NCBI GenBank assembly: GCA_010015675.1
Contig: ML976982.1
Span: 395,157-436,913, forward strand
Direction of reading: 5' to 3'
DNA from: Byssothecium circinans
Lineage: Eukaryota > Ascomycota > Dothideomycetes > Pleosporales > Massarinaceae
Length of the DNA: 41,757 nucleotides
Each line of letters starts with the position of its first letter. Position 1 is the first letter of the stretch. The notes beneath the pieces were generated by a model. That model saw nothing but the letters and a program-made list of their open reading frames with translations, was not told the origin of the DNA and did not search any database. A program made the position numbers and the translations under genes. Shown here piece by piece: positions 9,941 to 19,800 of the stretch.

Positions 9941-10892
9941 AAGCAACCACATCTACGTCGCGAACAGAACATCTTTCATCTACCTACGGGACCGGGCATC
10001 TGCATAAAAAATGGCGAAATTGGGACGGCACCTCGCAACAGGGCACGGGCTTTTCTCCTTTTCAACTTTTTTTCTGACGATAGAGTGGCAGGATGAATTT
10101 CTCTCTAATGCGGCAGTGACTGACGAGCCATGACATCTCATGAAAACTCAACGACTCGAAATCATACGTATTTACTCTGGCAGATGTGCGCTCGCACACT
10201 TCCGTGCGTGTATTACCTAGCGGGATCGGGGTTTACTCTTCTTTTCTTTGGGTCGGGGTAGCCGGTCGCGAGAGTGCTGGCATCGGCGGGCGCGTCGGCG
10301 GCCGGATAGACTTAGGCAGATCGATTATAGAATCGAACGTTTTGGAGATTCATTTCCGGTGCAGATGTGCGCTTTGTGAATTGCGTGATGTCATGAGGAG
10401 GGTTGAGGTTATAGAATGTAGCAAGTGCATGCAGCTTTGATGTGACGTTGATGGCGGGGCGGGTGAGACATGGTCCTTCCTTGCTGGATGTCTTACTTGC
10501 CTTCCATCTCTTTGGTGGGGAGCATGCATTGTTCTGGGAAGATGGCTGTTTGAGATGGTTTCTCGTTTGTTGCCTGTATGTACCTTACTGGGGATGAGTC
10601 AGGAGATACGTAGTACTGTTGCTGTACGTATTTGGAGGTGCTTCATGGTTTAAATCTTACACGGAATCGGGACTTCCTGCGGAGGTCATCGGGGATTCAT
10701 ACTATAGTATTGCATGATGCGGTAGCTAGCCGTATCCGCGACATGTGAGAGGTATATGATGCTACCAAGATGTTCCTCCAGTGCGTTCGACGGACTCCTT
10801 CATTTTCTCTGTCATCGCTGTCTATCCAGAAACATTCATGCCTCGCCCCATCGAGCACCTCCATCTCGCTCAACCACCTCCCGCATCCCCGC
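9941..10892. other. intergenic between convergent DDI1 and RRP8
   Basis: About 950 bases between two converging genes, containing 3' UTR sequence of both. ORFs in it are short and without recognisable features. No repeat or structured element stands out. Confidence 0.5.
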
Positions 10893-12671
10893 TCACCGAA
10901 TCTTGTACAAACAAGGCTTCAACGTCTTCCCATCCGCCTCATCATCCCCGCCCTCCTCATCCGCAATAGCAGTAAACTTCTTCCCCTTAATCCCCATCTT
11001 AAGTCCACCCCTCGCACCATCCCTCTCGCCATCTTTCTTCGCATTCTTCCCCCGTGTAGGCTGCGCGCCCTTGACGAACTGCAACTTGACAAACATCTTA
11101 TTGCTCAGATCCACGGCGTCAGATTGCCGCTCCGGCAGCGCATCAAGCACGAACCCATGCTTCTGCAGTACCGCGACGAAGGAAGAAACATCCGTACCTT
11201 CCTTCGCTTCCTGCCCATCGACAACCTGCGCAAGCTCCGTCTCGTCGTCGGAGCCTTGGATACCGTCGTCTTCGGGCTTGCTGTCCTTCTTCTTCCCCTT
11301 GGCCTTCTTATCGGGTTTGCGGAGACTGCCAATGGAGTTTATAGGCGGTTGACCCGCTTTTCTTCCCCCTCGTTCCACGCGTCCGAAACGTGATTTTATC
11401 TCAGAGATCCAGAGCTCGCCGCGCCAGCGCAGGATGCGGTATGCTTCGTCGATGAAATCGAGCCAGTTTGTGCCCATGAGCGCGAGGCAGAAGATCGCGA
11501 CGTCGACAGAGGAATCGGGGAGTGGGAGGAAGGAGATGTCTGCGACGGTTACGAGGGGTCCGGATGGGCCAGAGGGTTTGGAGAGGTCGAAGGAGTGGAG
11601 TGTTATATTGAGGTTTTTGAGCTGGGGTTGGAGGCGGTAGGAGAGCGAGGCGGTGCCGCAGCCTAGATCTGCTATTGTGGAATGGCCTTTGAAATTCCTG
11701 GGGAGCGGCTTGACGGTCTTTCCATCAACGTGCGTAGGCGTTGAATCAATTTCCTCGTTTGGATCGGATTTTCCCTTCTTCTCTTTACGCTTCTTGTCCT
11801 TCCATGGATCTTTTGTGCGTGCTTTTCCTCGCGTGAGAATCGTGTGGACGTATGAGTCGACGGGGTTTTCGGGCCAGACTTCGACTTGTTGGGCGAAACC
11901 GCGGTGGTAATCTTCGAACATGGAGGGGTCTTCTTTGAATATAGAGAGGGATTCGGCGGAGGGTTTGGTGTAGAGGGCTTCATTCAGGTGGCGGAAGCGT
12001 GCGCTGGCGAGCTTCAGACGCATGGATTTCTGGAGGGGTGTGAGACCCGCAGGTTCGGGTGGGAGGAGGGAAACAGGCGCTGGGGCGGTGGAGACTTCAT
12101 TGACTGCAGGCTTTGACTTTTGCTCAGATTTGTCCTTCTTGCGCTTCTTCTTGTCGCGCTTAGATTCACCGTCTTTGGGTGCGATGGTGTCCGCGATTGG
12201 GGCTTCGGCTCCCGCTTCTGTATCCTTCGACTCTACGACCGGCTGTTCAGAACCCTCCGCGGTATCCTTCGCTCCTTTATCGCCCTTCCTCTTCCTCTTC
12301 TTCCCCCTCTTCTCCTGCGCGCCGTCGTCTACTTGTTCGACCTCATCTTTCGCTATGTCGCTCGTTTCAGGGTTCTTCACCTCCTTCCCTTCAACAATCT
12401 TCTCCCAGTACTCTCCTACATTCTCTCCGTCAATCTGTGCTTCCTGCTTCTGCCTCCTCTTCTTCGCCTTCTTGCCTTCCTTGGACGGGTCTTTGGGCTT
12501 CGGTTTCTCGACCTGTGTCGCGACTTTCGCTGAAAGATTCCAACCGGGAACTGAAAACATGATAGCGACTTGGGTATCGAGGTTTCGGGTGTGCCGGCGG
12601 AAAGTGGGCGCGATTGACCGTGGGTTGAGCTGCGAGACAGCTTCTGAGATTTTTTGGCGGGGACGGAACAT
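10893..12671 (-). CDS. RRP8: RRP8-type 25S rRNA adenine-N1 methyltransferase
   Basis: Intronless ORF of up to 592 residues. Rrp8 is a nucleolar SAM-dependent enzyme that makes m1A645 in yeast 25S rRNA and takes part in early pre-rRNA processing. The catalytic domain lies in the C-terminal half: EVWPENPVDSYV, the SAM-binding motif I ADLGCGT (334-340), VTVADISFLPLPDSSVDVAIFCLALMGTNW and RILRWRGELWISEIKSRF. The N-terminal half is a long lysine-rich stretch with KKKRKKDK-like clusters, expected for nucleolar targeting, and another acidic/lysine-rich insertion lies near the C-terminus. Met38 (MFSVPGWNLS, codon 12560-12558) matches the usual fungal N-terminus and is the likely start, giving 555 residues. 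A repeat copy begins about 10 bases upstream of the first ATG, so the promoter lies in duplicated sequence. Confidence 0.9.
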   Translation of the reverse strand: MFRPRQKISEAVSQLNPRSIAPTFRRHTRNLDTQVAIMFSVPGWNLSAKVATQVEKPKPKDPSKEGKKAKKRRQKQEAQIDGENVGEYWEKIVEGKEVKNPETSDIAKDEVEQVDDGAQEKRGKKRKRKGDKGAKDTAEGSEQPVVESKDTEAGAEAPIADTIAPKDGESKRDKKKRKKDKSEQKSKPAVNEVSTAPAPVSLLPPEPAGLTPLQKSMRLKLASARFRHLNEALYTKPSAESLSIFKEDPSMFEDYHRGFAQQVEVWPENPVDSYVHTILTRGKARTKDPWKDKKRKEKKGKSDPNEEIDSTPTHVDGKTVKPLPRNFKGHSTIADLGCGTASLSYRLQPQLKNLNITLHSFDLSKPSGPSGPLVTVADISFLPLPDSSVDVAIFCLALMGTNWLDFIDEAYRILRWRGELWISEIKSRFGRVERGGRKAGQPPINSIGSLRKPDKKAKGKKKDSKPEDDGIQGSDDETELAQVVDGQEAKEGTDVSSFVAVLQKHGFVLDALPERQSDAVDLSNKMFVKLQFVKGAQPTRGKNAKKDGERDGARGGLKMGIKGKKFTAIADEEGGDDEADGKTLKPCLYKIR

Positions 12672-12680
12672 CGATTTTGC

Positions 12681-12900
12681 GTGCTAAGCTAAGAAACGTG
12701 GGACTCATCACACATCTATCCAAGCAAACTATACCATACTCTCCTCCATCTTTATAAACCAAATACTAGATCTTATTATAATGCTGTTATTTCTTAAAGA
12801 CGCAGATCTTCCTACCCCTTGCGCACGTTAGATGCCTTTGGAGAATGCATTTATCCACATATGGGACTACACCTGCGATCATTCACCGAGGCTGGATTCG
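12681..12900 (+). repeat. direct repeat, left copy (upstream of RRP8)
   Basis: Aligns over about 220 bases with 14882-15092 in the same orientation. Shared words include GTGCTRAGCTA at the left end, CATCTATCCAARCAAACTA, and GACTACACCYGCG followed by ATTCA near the right end. The two copies are diverged and gapped in the middle. This copy sits directly upstream of RRP8 and so overlaps its promoter and 5' UTR. No coding capacity is visible. Confidence 0.65.
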
Positions 12901-13029
12901 CCTACTCGACACACAAGGCTCTCTTTCCAATCACAAACTAGGCAAACGCTGTCTCCCGTTATTTCTTTCCATCGCGTGTAATCATACAGTCATGTGTCGG
13001 AAGTCGGGGTGGACACCGCGCGTCGAGTT

Positions 13030-13110
13030 GAGAAAGTCGGTATTGTGGTGAAGACTAAAAGGAGCTTTTGCGTATGAATAATTTGTATAGCTCTTCCAGA
13101 GTTCTGACAG
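13030..13110 (+). repeat. left inverted terminal repeat of the candidate element
   Basis: Starts GAGAAAGTCGG and contains GGAGCTTTTGCGTATGAATA and TTTGTATAGCTCTTCCAGAG. It pairs in inverted orientation with 15185-15264 and in direct orientation with the decayed copies at 5654 and 5879. Similarity among all four copies begins at the same GAGAAAGT word, which supports this as a true boundary. Confidence 0.65.
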
Positions 13111-13153
13111 CCACCACACAATCGTAAGCAATACGCTCGCCTTATGTGTTCGG

Positions 13154-14315
13154 TTGTTAATGCATGCGCAGATGTCCACCATAGAAGAAGTTCAAGCCAA
13201 GGCACACAAGCGCCTAGTAACCGTGGTCGAGGTTGTCACGGCCGAGCTAGCCACGAATTCTTTGCTTGGAGTCAAGCCTAGCCTAGCACCACTACCTATA
13301 TTGAATAGGGTGCGCGACTTCAAGGATGAGCTAGATGTAAGCTCCATTATTACGCTCTAAGCCTCTCCGGTCTGACGTCGTATAGCTTTCCTGCTGGGAT
13401 GATCTCCCTCTCGAGCATATCCAAGCATATTTCGGCAAGGATCTCGCGGACGTTCTCGTCCAAGAAGGGCATATCAAGCCTTTCATTGATGCTGACCCAC
13501 CTCCAGCGTCACCAGCATCACCAGCCCCGACCGCTCCGGTCGCTCCAGCCTCATCTCAGGATGAGATTCTAGCTTTGAAGCGCCAAGTCGAGGCTCTCAC
13601 AAAGGAAATTGCCGCCAAGAATGCACCTCCCCAAGAATACACCTCCCGCCAAGTATACTCCTGCCCCCCTGCCCCCGAGAATACATCCGCCTCTCCAGTC
13701 CAAGCTATACCTTCTTCATGGAGCAAGACTGCGAGTAATCCCCTTCGGGCTCCTAGGGCTAGTATTCAGGCCAGCAGCTCAAAGCAATATAGGCATAGCC
13801 CCTATCAAGGCAAGAAACCTCAAGCATCTAGGCCAGCCCATCCCGTCCCTCCGGTATTACCTAGATACGCTTTCGCGCCCAAGCCTCTCGAGGGCGAAGC
13901 CCCTCCACCTCCAGACTGGTCCTACGACTTCAAGTACAAGCCCACTCCAGCCGTTTACCAGCTGGGGAATGGTGCTAAGTCTTCCGGTATGATAAACCTC
14001 CAGCGTCTATCGGGAGGCCGGCATCGAGACTGGGATAGACAGCAGCTAGGCAATCCTAGGTTTTGCCATGACTACTTCTGCACCGAGTCTGGGTGCTACA
14101 AGGGCAAGGATTGCTACAATAGGCATTATCCGCCTACCAGCGTCGAGGCTGCCTGGCTCAAGTATCACCATCTAGAATTCTTCTCCTTCATGGAGTGGCA
14201 CTGCGCCCATGCTAGGAAACACTACCAAGGATACGAGACTCGACTATTCAACAAGCATACGGCCACGGAATGGGGCCTGGTGTCCCCGCCGGCTTCCTTT
14301 GGCTCTCTAAGATAA
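13154..14315 (+). CDS. CCCH zinc-finger protein of unknown family (two exons)
   Basis: Predicted 370-residue protein. Exon 1 is 13154-13336 and exon 2 is 13386-14315. The 49-nt intron has GTAAGC, a CTGAC branch site and TATAG, and joins in phase 0. Met7 (13172, MSTIEEVQAK) is an alternative start. In order: a short helical N-terminus, an Ala/Pro/Ser-rich stretch, a probable coiled coil (about 117-141, LALKRQVEALTKEIAAK), a long Pro/Ser-rich basic region, and a C-terminal cysteine/histidine module C288-x9-C298-x5-C304-x3-H308 with an extra C293, followed by an aromatic-rich segment. CCCH fingers usually bind single-stranded or structured RNA. I do not recognise the wider family and see no reverse transcriptase, integrase or protease. 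The ORF is intact despite its repeat context. A hairpin array starts within the last codons and runs through the presumed 3' UTR, so the protein might bind its own transcript; that is a hypothesis. Confidence 0.7.
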
Positions 14316-14559
14316 GTGTTCTTATCTCCATTCTTGAAAAGTTCATCTTTTCACATTTTCCTCTCTTCTTCAAAAGTCAAGTCTTTTGGTCTATCTTCGA
14401 AAGGTATTATCTTTCTCTCTTTCAAGGTCTCTTCCTTCCCATATTCTCAGAAAGGTCTTCTTTCTCCCAAGGTTAAGTCCATGCCTTCTTCTTGAAAAGA
14501 TTTCCTTTTCTGCTTCAAAGGACTCTACCTTTGCCCTTTCTCAGAAACTTCTTGTTTCT
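14310..14559 (+). other. array of about ten short hairpins in the presumed 3' UTR
   Basis: Successive stem-loops (stem/stem, positions): AGATAAG/CTTATCT 14310-14327; TGAAAAG/CTTTTCA 14335-14353; CAAAAG/CTTTTG 14371-14388; GAAAG/CTTTC 14399-14415; AAGG/CCTT 14424-14437; AGAAAG/CTTTCT 14449-14465; an imperfect CAAGG/CCATG 14468-14483; GAAAAG/CTTTTC 14494-14510; CAAAGG/CCTTTG 14516-14533; AGAAAC/GTTTCT 14543-14559. Loops are 4-7 nt, linkers are pyrimidine-rich, and centres are on average about 26 nt apart (range 18-36). On the plus strand the purine-rich arm almost always comes first. Stem sequences differ while pairing is kept, which looks like compensatory change. The first stem overlaps the stop codon of the CCCH gene. 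Confidence 0.75.
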
Positions 14560-14591
14560 TTCGTCTATATGGCTCCAATGAAACCCGCTTT

Positions 14592-14597
14592 AATAAA
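14592..14597 (+). promoter_or_regulatory. AATAAA polyadenylation-like signal
   Basis: A canonical AATAAA hexamer 33 bases after the last hairpin, followed by a T-rich stretch. It is a plausible 3' end signal for the CCCH transcript, which would place the whole hairpin array inside the mRNA. Fungal poly(A) signals are degenerate, so this is suggestive only. Confidence 0.4.
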
Positions 14598-14881
14598 TTC
14601 CAACTTGTTTCCGTTAAACTTCGTGCTGTGAACACCCTAACAACTCAAGCGCCCGAGTAGTTTGGAGGCATTCCGTCTTGCCATTCGCGCTCTGATTTAT
14701 TGCGTCCCGGTTCTTAAATGAGTGCCAAGGCATTTCTTGACTGGGCGATCAGCTGGGCGAGCTGCTCGTTGAGTGGTTTATTGGTAGCCAGTGGAAAGAG
14801 GCTGTCAGTATCGGAGGATGTCGTTCTCTTCACTACGCAGTTCGTGTGAAGTATTAAGCGTGTCTGACGGTTCGATCTATC
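14598..14881. other. interior of the candidate element, no gene
   Basis: Non-coding sequence between the hairpin array and the internal copy of the RRP8-flanking repeat. I see no further ORF, hairpin row or repeat. Confidence 0.5.
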
Positions 14882-15092
14882 GTGCTGAGCTACGAAAAGT
14901 AGGGTCGATCACGCATCTATCCAAACAAACTACACGCTACTCTCCGTTATCCATCCTTGCCGATAAAACACTATAATTTCATAAGCATGTAGACCTTATA
15001 CCTCCAATACCCATTTATATAACTTTAGAGAACGCGTTTATTGCTATAGTTACAGACTACACCCGCGGTTATTCATCAACGCTGGGTCACCG
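14882..15092 (+). repeat. direct repeat, right copy (inside candidate element)
   Basis: Counterpart of 12681-12900. It keeps the left-end GTGCTGAGCTA, CATCTATCCAAACAAACTA, and GACTACACCCGCGGTTATTCA near the right end. Compared with the left copy it carries many transitions and small indels. It lies inside the inverted-repeat boundaries, while the left copy lies outside them. Confidence 0.65.
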
Positions 15093-15145
15093 CAGAGGCG
15101 GTCATACTTAACTACAGCGAGTCATCATCTCGCGGGGATGGAAAA

Positions 15146-15159
15146 GCTACCATGGTAGC
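15146..15159. repeat. 14-bp perfect palindrome
   Basis: GCTACCATGGTAGC is perfectly self-complementary. It lies between the internal direct-repeat copy and the right terminal repeat of the candidate element. Function unknown. Confidence 0.6.
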
Positions 15160-15184
15160 AGTACCAACTCTATGGTAAGCTACC

Positions 15185-15264
15185 CGCCAAAACTCTGGCG
15201 GAGCTATGCAAACTATTGATACGCAAAAGCTCCTTTCAATCTTTGCCGCTCACCCGACTTTCTC
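15185..15264 (-). repeat. right inverted terminal repeat of the candidate element
   Basis: On the minus strand it reads GAGAAAGTCGGG, then GGAGCTTTTGCGTATCAATA, then TTTGCATAGCTCCGCCAGAG, matching the left terminus at 13030. Sequence beyond 15264 shows no further similarity to the left flank. Confidence 0.65.
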
Positions 15265-15338
15265 CGCTCCAGAAGAAATATCTACTTCGACTGTCAATAC
15301 AAGGCCGTATTTCGCATCACCAACGCTAAATCAACTCT

Positions 15339-15947
15339 CTAAAAGTTCCCACCTTCATACAAAACCTTGACCCGTCCAGTAACCTTCCCTCGCACCCTCT
15401 GCACCATGTACCCCTGCACCACTGTGCTCAAGAACACACTGTCCCGAACTATAGCGTTATGCTCATCCCACTTCCCCACCCAATAGTCATTCAACATCCA
15501 GTCAGTCTTCTGTGCCCCGTTGCACAGTCTCGTCTGATGCATCAGCATGACTATCTCGCCTTCACTGCAGCAACAGCGCGCGAGGTCGATGGCCGCGGCG
15601 TTGGCGAGGTGCCCGCTGAGGTACGTCTTCTTGATCATAGTGGTGTTAGCGCGGACGAGAAGATGAAGAGAGGAGGTGTAATAGAGGGTTAGTTGGAGGC
15701 GGAAGGCGGGGAAGCCGTGGTAGGGGTGGGTGGTTAGTGGTGGTGGGACGATGAGCTGAAGTGTAGGAGAGATGGATGGGTGAGGGTCTGGGTACGTTGG
15801 GGTTGTCGCGGTAGGTGGGCTGGAGGGTGCGATGCTGATGTGGACTTGTGGAGTAAGAGATAGCGGAGGGGGGGTATGTTGAGAAATGCTACCATCCTCG
15901 AGCATGAGTGGGCCCATAAAAGCGGAAGGGGAGACGGGCGGACCCAT
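15339..15947 (-). CDS. hypothetical protein, Pro/Ser/Thr-rich N-terminus
   Basis: An open frame of 202 residues. The first 75 residues are rich in Pro, Ser and Thr. The rest looks like a folded domain with alternating hydrophobic stretches (FRLQLTLYYTSSLHLLVRANTTMIKKTYLSGHL, with a three-Cys run in LARCCCSEGEIVMLMHQ) and ends GRVKVLYEGGNF. I do not recognise a family. The length, mixed composition and absence of a longer competing frame favour a real gene. There is no intron evidence, no clear signal peptide, and the neighbourhood is repetitive, so it could also be a remnant or chance ORF. Confidence 0.4.
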   Translation of the reverse strand: MGPPVSPSAFMGPLMLEDGSISQHTPPPLSLTPQVHISIAPSSPPTATTPTYPDPHPSISPTLQLIVPPPLTTHPYHGFPAFRLQLTLYYTSSLHLLVRANTTMIKKTYLSGHLANAAAIDLARCCCSEGEIVMLMHQTRLCNGAQKTDWMLNDYWVGKWDEHNAIVRDSVFLSTVVQGYMVQRVRGKVTGRVKVLYEGGNF

Positions 15948-16404
15948 CTATGCCGCAAAGGTAATTATGTGGGATTGTGCTAATGACGATGGTACGAAGG
16001 TGGAGTGGGAAGAAGCTATCGCGCTCGTCATGCTGGTTATATAGGCGGTTTCGCCATTCATTCAATATCAGATCATTGTCAATATACTGCTGACTGCGCT
16101 GCCTATATCACCCATAATGGCTTCACCTCATGCAAATTTATTGCGAAGTCAAAGGCTCAACCCACAGTTGTCAGTGTTGAATAGTAGTGATACCACGGAC
16201 TATCCACTGTGAATGTACGCCCTTAAATTGACGTCCGAGTATAATACCTTAAAGCGGTAAAGCCAACTTCAAGGCCTTGAAGATACTCCATTCAACTTTT
16301 AAACAATGAAGAGGCCGCAAAATGGATCAGGCACCTGCGGATCCCGGGTCAAAGCTTTCAATAACACGAAAATGAGTCAAGCCACCCCTCATATAAGAGG
16401 TTGG

Positions 16405-16725
16405 TCAAGAGATACGAACACAACACGTTCGGACGACATCGACACTTTTCAAGTCACTCTCCTCAGGCCTCAGTCTTGATGCGCGCCCATTCAATGTTGA
16501 AAGCGTGAAGGTATCTCGAGATACGTAATGGAGAGAACCAATGTAAGGCAATTTGACTTGAAAGAGCGCCGGGTGTGTTTGGAGGCTAGCCCAGAGTGAT
16601 CGTACACTCCGAGGATGAATTGCTTGATACAATTCCTTCGCGGTGTTCGGGGGAACAGTGGTCTTCCTCAGCTTCTGCAACGCTTTGCGTCTCTCTGCTT
16701 CGTAAATATTCAAGGAGGACTTCAA
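16405..16725 (-). CDS. hypothetical short protein, uncertain
   Basis: An open frame of 106 residues beginning MKSSLNIYEAERRKALQKLRKT, with a basic amphipathic N-terminal helix and no recognised motif. It ends about 440 bases upstream (minus-strand sense) of nothing else coding and lies downstream of the GT90 gene's 5' neighbour region. It may be one exon of a longer gene, a remnant or chance. No splice partner could be found by eye. Confidence 0.25.
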   Translation of the reverse strand: MKSSLNIYEAERRKALQKLRKTTVPPNTAKELYQAIHPRSVRSLWASLQTHPALFQVKLPYIGSLHYVSRDTFTLSTLNGRASRLRPEESDLKSVDVVRTCCVRIS

Positions 16726-16848
16726 CAGTGAAAAGGAATTAACGTGTCAGCACATCCCTTCAATCACATACAAGGCAAGCGAGCATCAGCGTCTAGTCGA
16801 ATAGTACATAAGAAACAGAAAATATTTTGAAGCCCTATATACCAAGCG

Positions 16849-19800
16849 CTACCTACTGTCCTTTGGCCTCCGCCCTCTAGCATCCATGCGAAACCCAACG
16901 TCCTTTCTCCTGTCGTCCGTCAACCGCCCCCATTCCAACAGCAGCCGGAACATGTAAATTTCCATGTCTTCCTTCCGGAGCACCTTCTCCGTCCATACCC
17001 TACCGGCCCGTGCAATTGCCTCTGCCTCTTTATTTTTGGGCTGCATCATGCGTTTCCCGCCATCTTGAAGTGAGTAACCACCAAAAAAGGCGAGCGAGGA
17101 GAATAGATCGTGGAGGCGCAGGTCAACAGGAACGAAGTGTTTCCAAGCAGTAAGACGACCCTCGTACCACTCGCGGAAGAGGGCAGTTTTGAAGACGACG
17201 CTGTTGGATTGGAGGAAGGGGAGGAAGCGCTTGGAAAAGCCGGCACTGTCGGCATCGAATAGGTAGCGGTATTGCCAGTGTTGGCTGAAGTTGATCCTAT
17301 TTCCAAACCACAGCTCGCGTTTCTGATCGGGGCAATCCGAAGCCTTGCATTGAGCGATAGGCTCGATGAAGCGGACGTCTACTTTCGTCTCCAGTAGTTG
17401 CTTGATGATCTCGGGCCGCTCCATGACGTACTCCAGCTTCCGCGACTTCTGGCCCTTGGGGAGGAATATCGGCTGTCGTGAAGTCTCATTGTTCGCCAAA
17501 TGGACTAGTCGCTGACGGAGCATGCCTTTCCACGATCCAGCAGTGCTAACACCCTCCGATGTTGTTCCTCGCCAAAAGAGACTGTTCTCTTTCTTTGCAA
17601 AGCTCGGATCAGGATATCTCTCACCAAACTCATACTTGATCCTCTCCACGTAATTCCAAGGCGAAGGGTACCTGATGTCGGCGTATCCAGAAGCGCGGCT
17701 CTGACTGAAGATGGGAACCAACTGATGTGTGCCATCAAGGGCGGCGGGGCTGAGATGCATTCCGTGGAGATTGGCAATATCTGGTTGATGGCAGGGATCC
17801 GCGGAGAGAGTCCAATTGGCAACAAAAGCGCCAAGGGAGTGGGGGGCTGTGCAGGCGGAACAGAAAGCACCCTTATCCCAATACCGATCCTTCCGCGCCT
17901 TGGTCTCGGATGAGCACGCAACGGAACCGTACGTCTGGAATGAGGGCTTCTCGCGGGCGTTGCTGAAGATGGACACTGACTGAGAAAAGTCGTTCGTCTC
18001 AAGCCAGGTCGATGCGCGGTTGGGTCGGAACTCGATGGTACCGTCAGCGGAGGTGTGCTCGGGGTAGCGTTCGCGGTGGGTAAGCGCCTGCTGCAGTTGC
18101 TGGTGCGGAATAGCGACACGACACTCGTCGTTTAGGTTGAAGGCAAGATCCATGTCCGGGATGAAGGTAACGAATTTCTCGATCATGGCGACCGTTCCCT
18201 CCAACATCCATCTCTGTGAATCGGCCACATCCCCGTAAACTTCAGCTTTGCCTTCACGAATGCGAACACCTCCCAGATCTTTATTATTTGCAAGGACCTG
18301 CGCGGTGCGCTGCCGTAAATCAGCCGGGCTTAGAAACGAGAACGGTGCCAGGTCCTCTTCGATATTGTCGAAATCGTCAATCACAATTGAGTCCCGCTGG
18401 GTTGCAAATTCGTACCATTTCTCAAAATGGGGAGGTGGATCTCGAGAATAACGTTGCTGGTAGTGTACGACGGCTTCTGCTAGGCTCTTGCTCTGGTACG
18501 CTTGCGATGCCCAACGCGTATGCTGTACGTCCGCGATTCCAATCAATGTCGAGATGGGGTGTCCAAAGGAGGGTGTTTGGTAGCGGTAGATGCCAACACC
18601 GACAGAAAAGAAAACTAGAACGGCTACAGCTCCAATGTTCTGATGCCGTCCCAGCCGCATAGCCAGTTTCGGTCGTCGCTTCTCGTCGCTCGCATCAGCC
18701 ACCAGCTGCAGCGCGAGCGCCATGGTAAGTAGGGTTAAACACAATGAAAGGCTGACGGTAGACTTTGGAGGAAAAGAAAAGGAAACGCCGGTGGCCAATG
18801 CCCGTAAAACGCCGATATATGCAGATGAAAATGCCGATATGAGGACAGCACCCATAACGCCATACATACGAGCCTAAAACGTTAGGAGTCGCCATTCGAG
18901 AGGGGCAGGAGGAACTTACCGAAACAAGGAAACATAACATCATAAGGGGTATCATCAAACACAAACGAAGAAGACCGAGTAGATATTCGCGAGGAGTGGT
19001 CAGCATCCATTCGCGGTATTCGGGCATAGCCCAAAAGACTACAATGCCAGTTACACCCAGCACAAGAGCGGAAGCCTAGATGGTTAGCACAAGAGACGTA
19101 ATTGGCGAGTCTGAGACTCACAATGAAAGTATAGCCGATGAGCCCGTGGATAGTGGTGCCATCTTGGGGCTCGGCTGGGGAATCGGACTGGATCACGCCC
19201 TCATCGATGAGGCGGTAGAGAATCAGCAGCACGATACAGTCGACGACAAAGCCGAAGAACTGTAGTTTGGGGATAATGAAGGCGGACGAGGTCACGGTGG
19301 GGCAGATGTACGTCGATCGCAGGGCGCTCGTCTTGAGGGTGGTGAGGAAGCTGCTGACGGCGAGCAGTAACGACGGGAGGATGTAGCGCGTCTGGCCGTG
19401 CAGGAAAAAGTTCACGAAGCGGTCGAGATAGGACGCGGCGGGGGCCTCGGCGGACCATGCTGGGGTTTGGCGAGGGTCGGCATCGGAGTCGCGAAAGCCG
19501 TGGTAGAGAGCGAGAACAAGCGGAAGGAATGCCTATAAATGCATCAATATGGTATATTGGGTGCGGAATACACGGTTTCCTTACAATGAGTGTTGGTCCG
19601 GTGCACTCCACCTCTCTCATGACGGCCCAGAACACGGCAATGCGACCGCCCAGCAGAAACAGCAATGCTACCAACAGTGCGGCGATCCCCCTTCTGCTGA
19701 GCGCGCCTCTGCGTACCGTGTACTCATCTGGCGGCCATGTTTCCTCTGAAGACGGGCGGCCATTGCCCTCGGCCAGCGGGATCGCGACGTATCCGCGTCC

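Larger units (their letters stand above)
13030..15264 (+). mobile_element. candidate undescribed element bounded by inverted repeats, carrying a CCCH gene
   Basis: A 2235-bp segment starting GAGAAAGTCGG (13030) and ending CCGACTTTCTC (15264). The terminal 80 bases are inverted copies of each other by eye at roughly 75-80 percent identity, including an exact GGAGCTTTTGCGTAT word. Inside, in order: a leader, the CCCH zinc-finger gene (13154-14315), a row of short hairpins (14310-14559), an AATAAA signal (14592), and a copy of the sequence that flanks RRP8 (14882-15092). Two decayed 5' ends occur at 5654 and 5879, so the boundary recurs. I found no transposase, reverse transcriptase or clear target-site duplication. 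It could be a non-autonomous element, or a composite of independent repeat insertions around a gene. Confidence 0.45.

Noticed and set aside
10756..11393. Plus-strand ORFs antisense to RRP8
   Set aside because: They are shadows of the RRP8 coding sequence in other frames, with low-complexity Ser/Pro/Leu composition and no family features. The same holds for plus-strand frames at 12022-12687.
12681..15092. Direct repeats as LTRs of a retrotransposon
   Set aside because: They lack convincing TG...CA ends, there is no primer-binding site or polypurine tract that I can identify, and no reverse transcriptase, protease or integrase lies between them.
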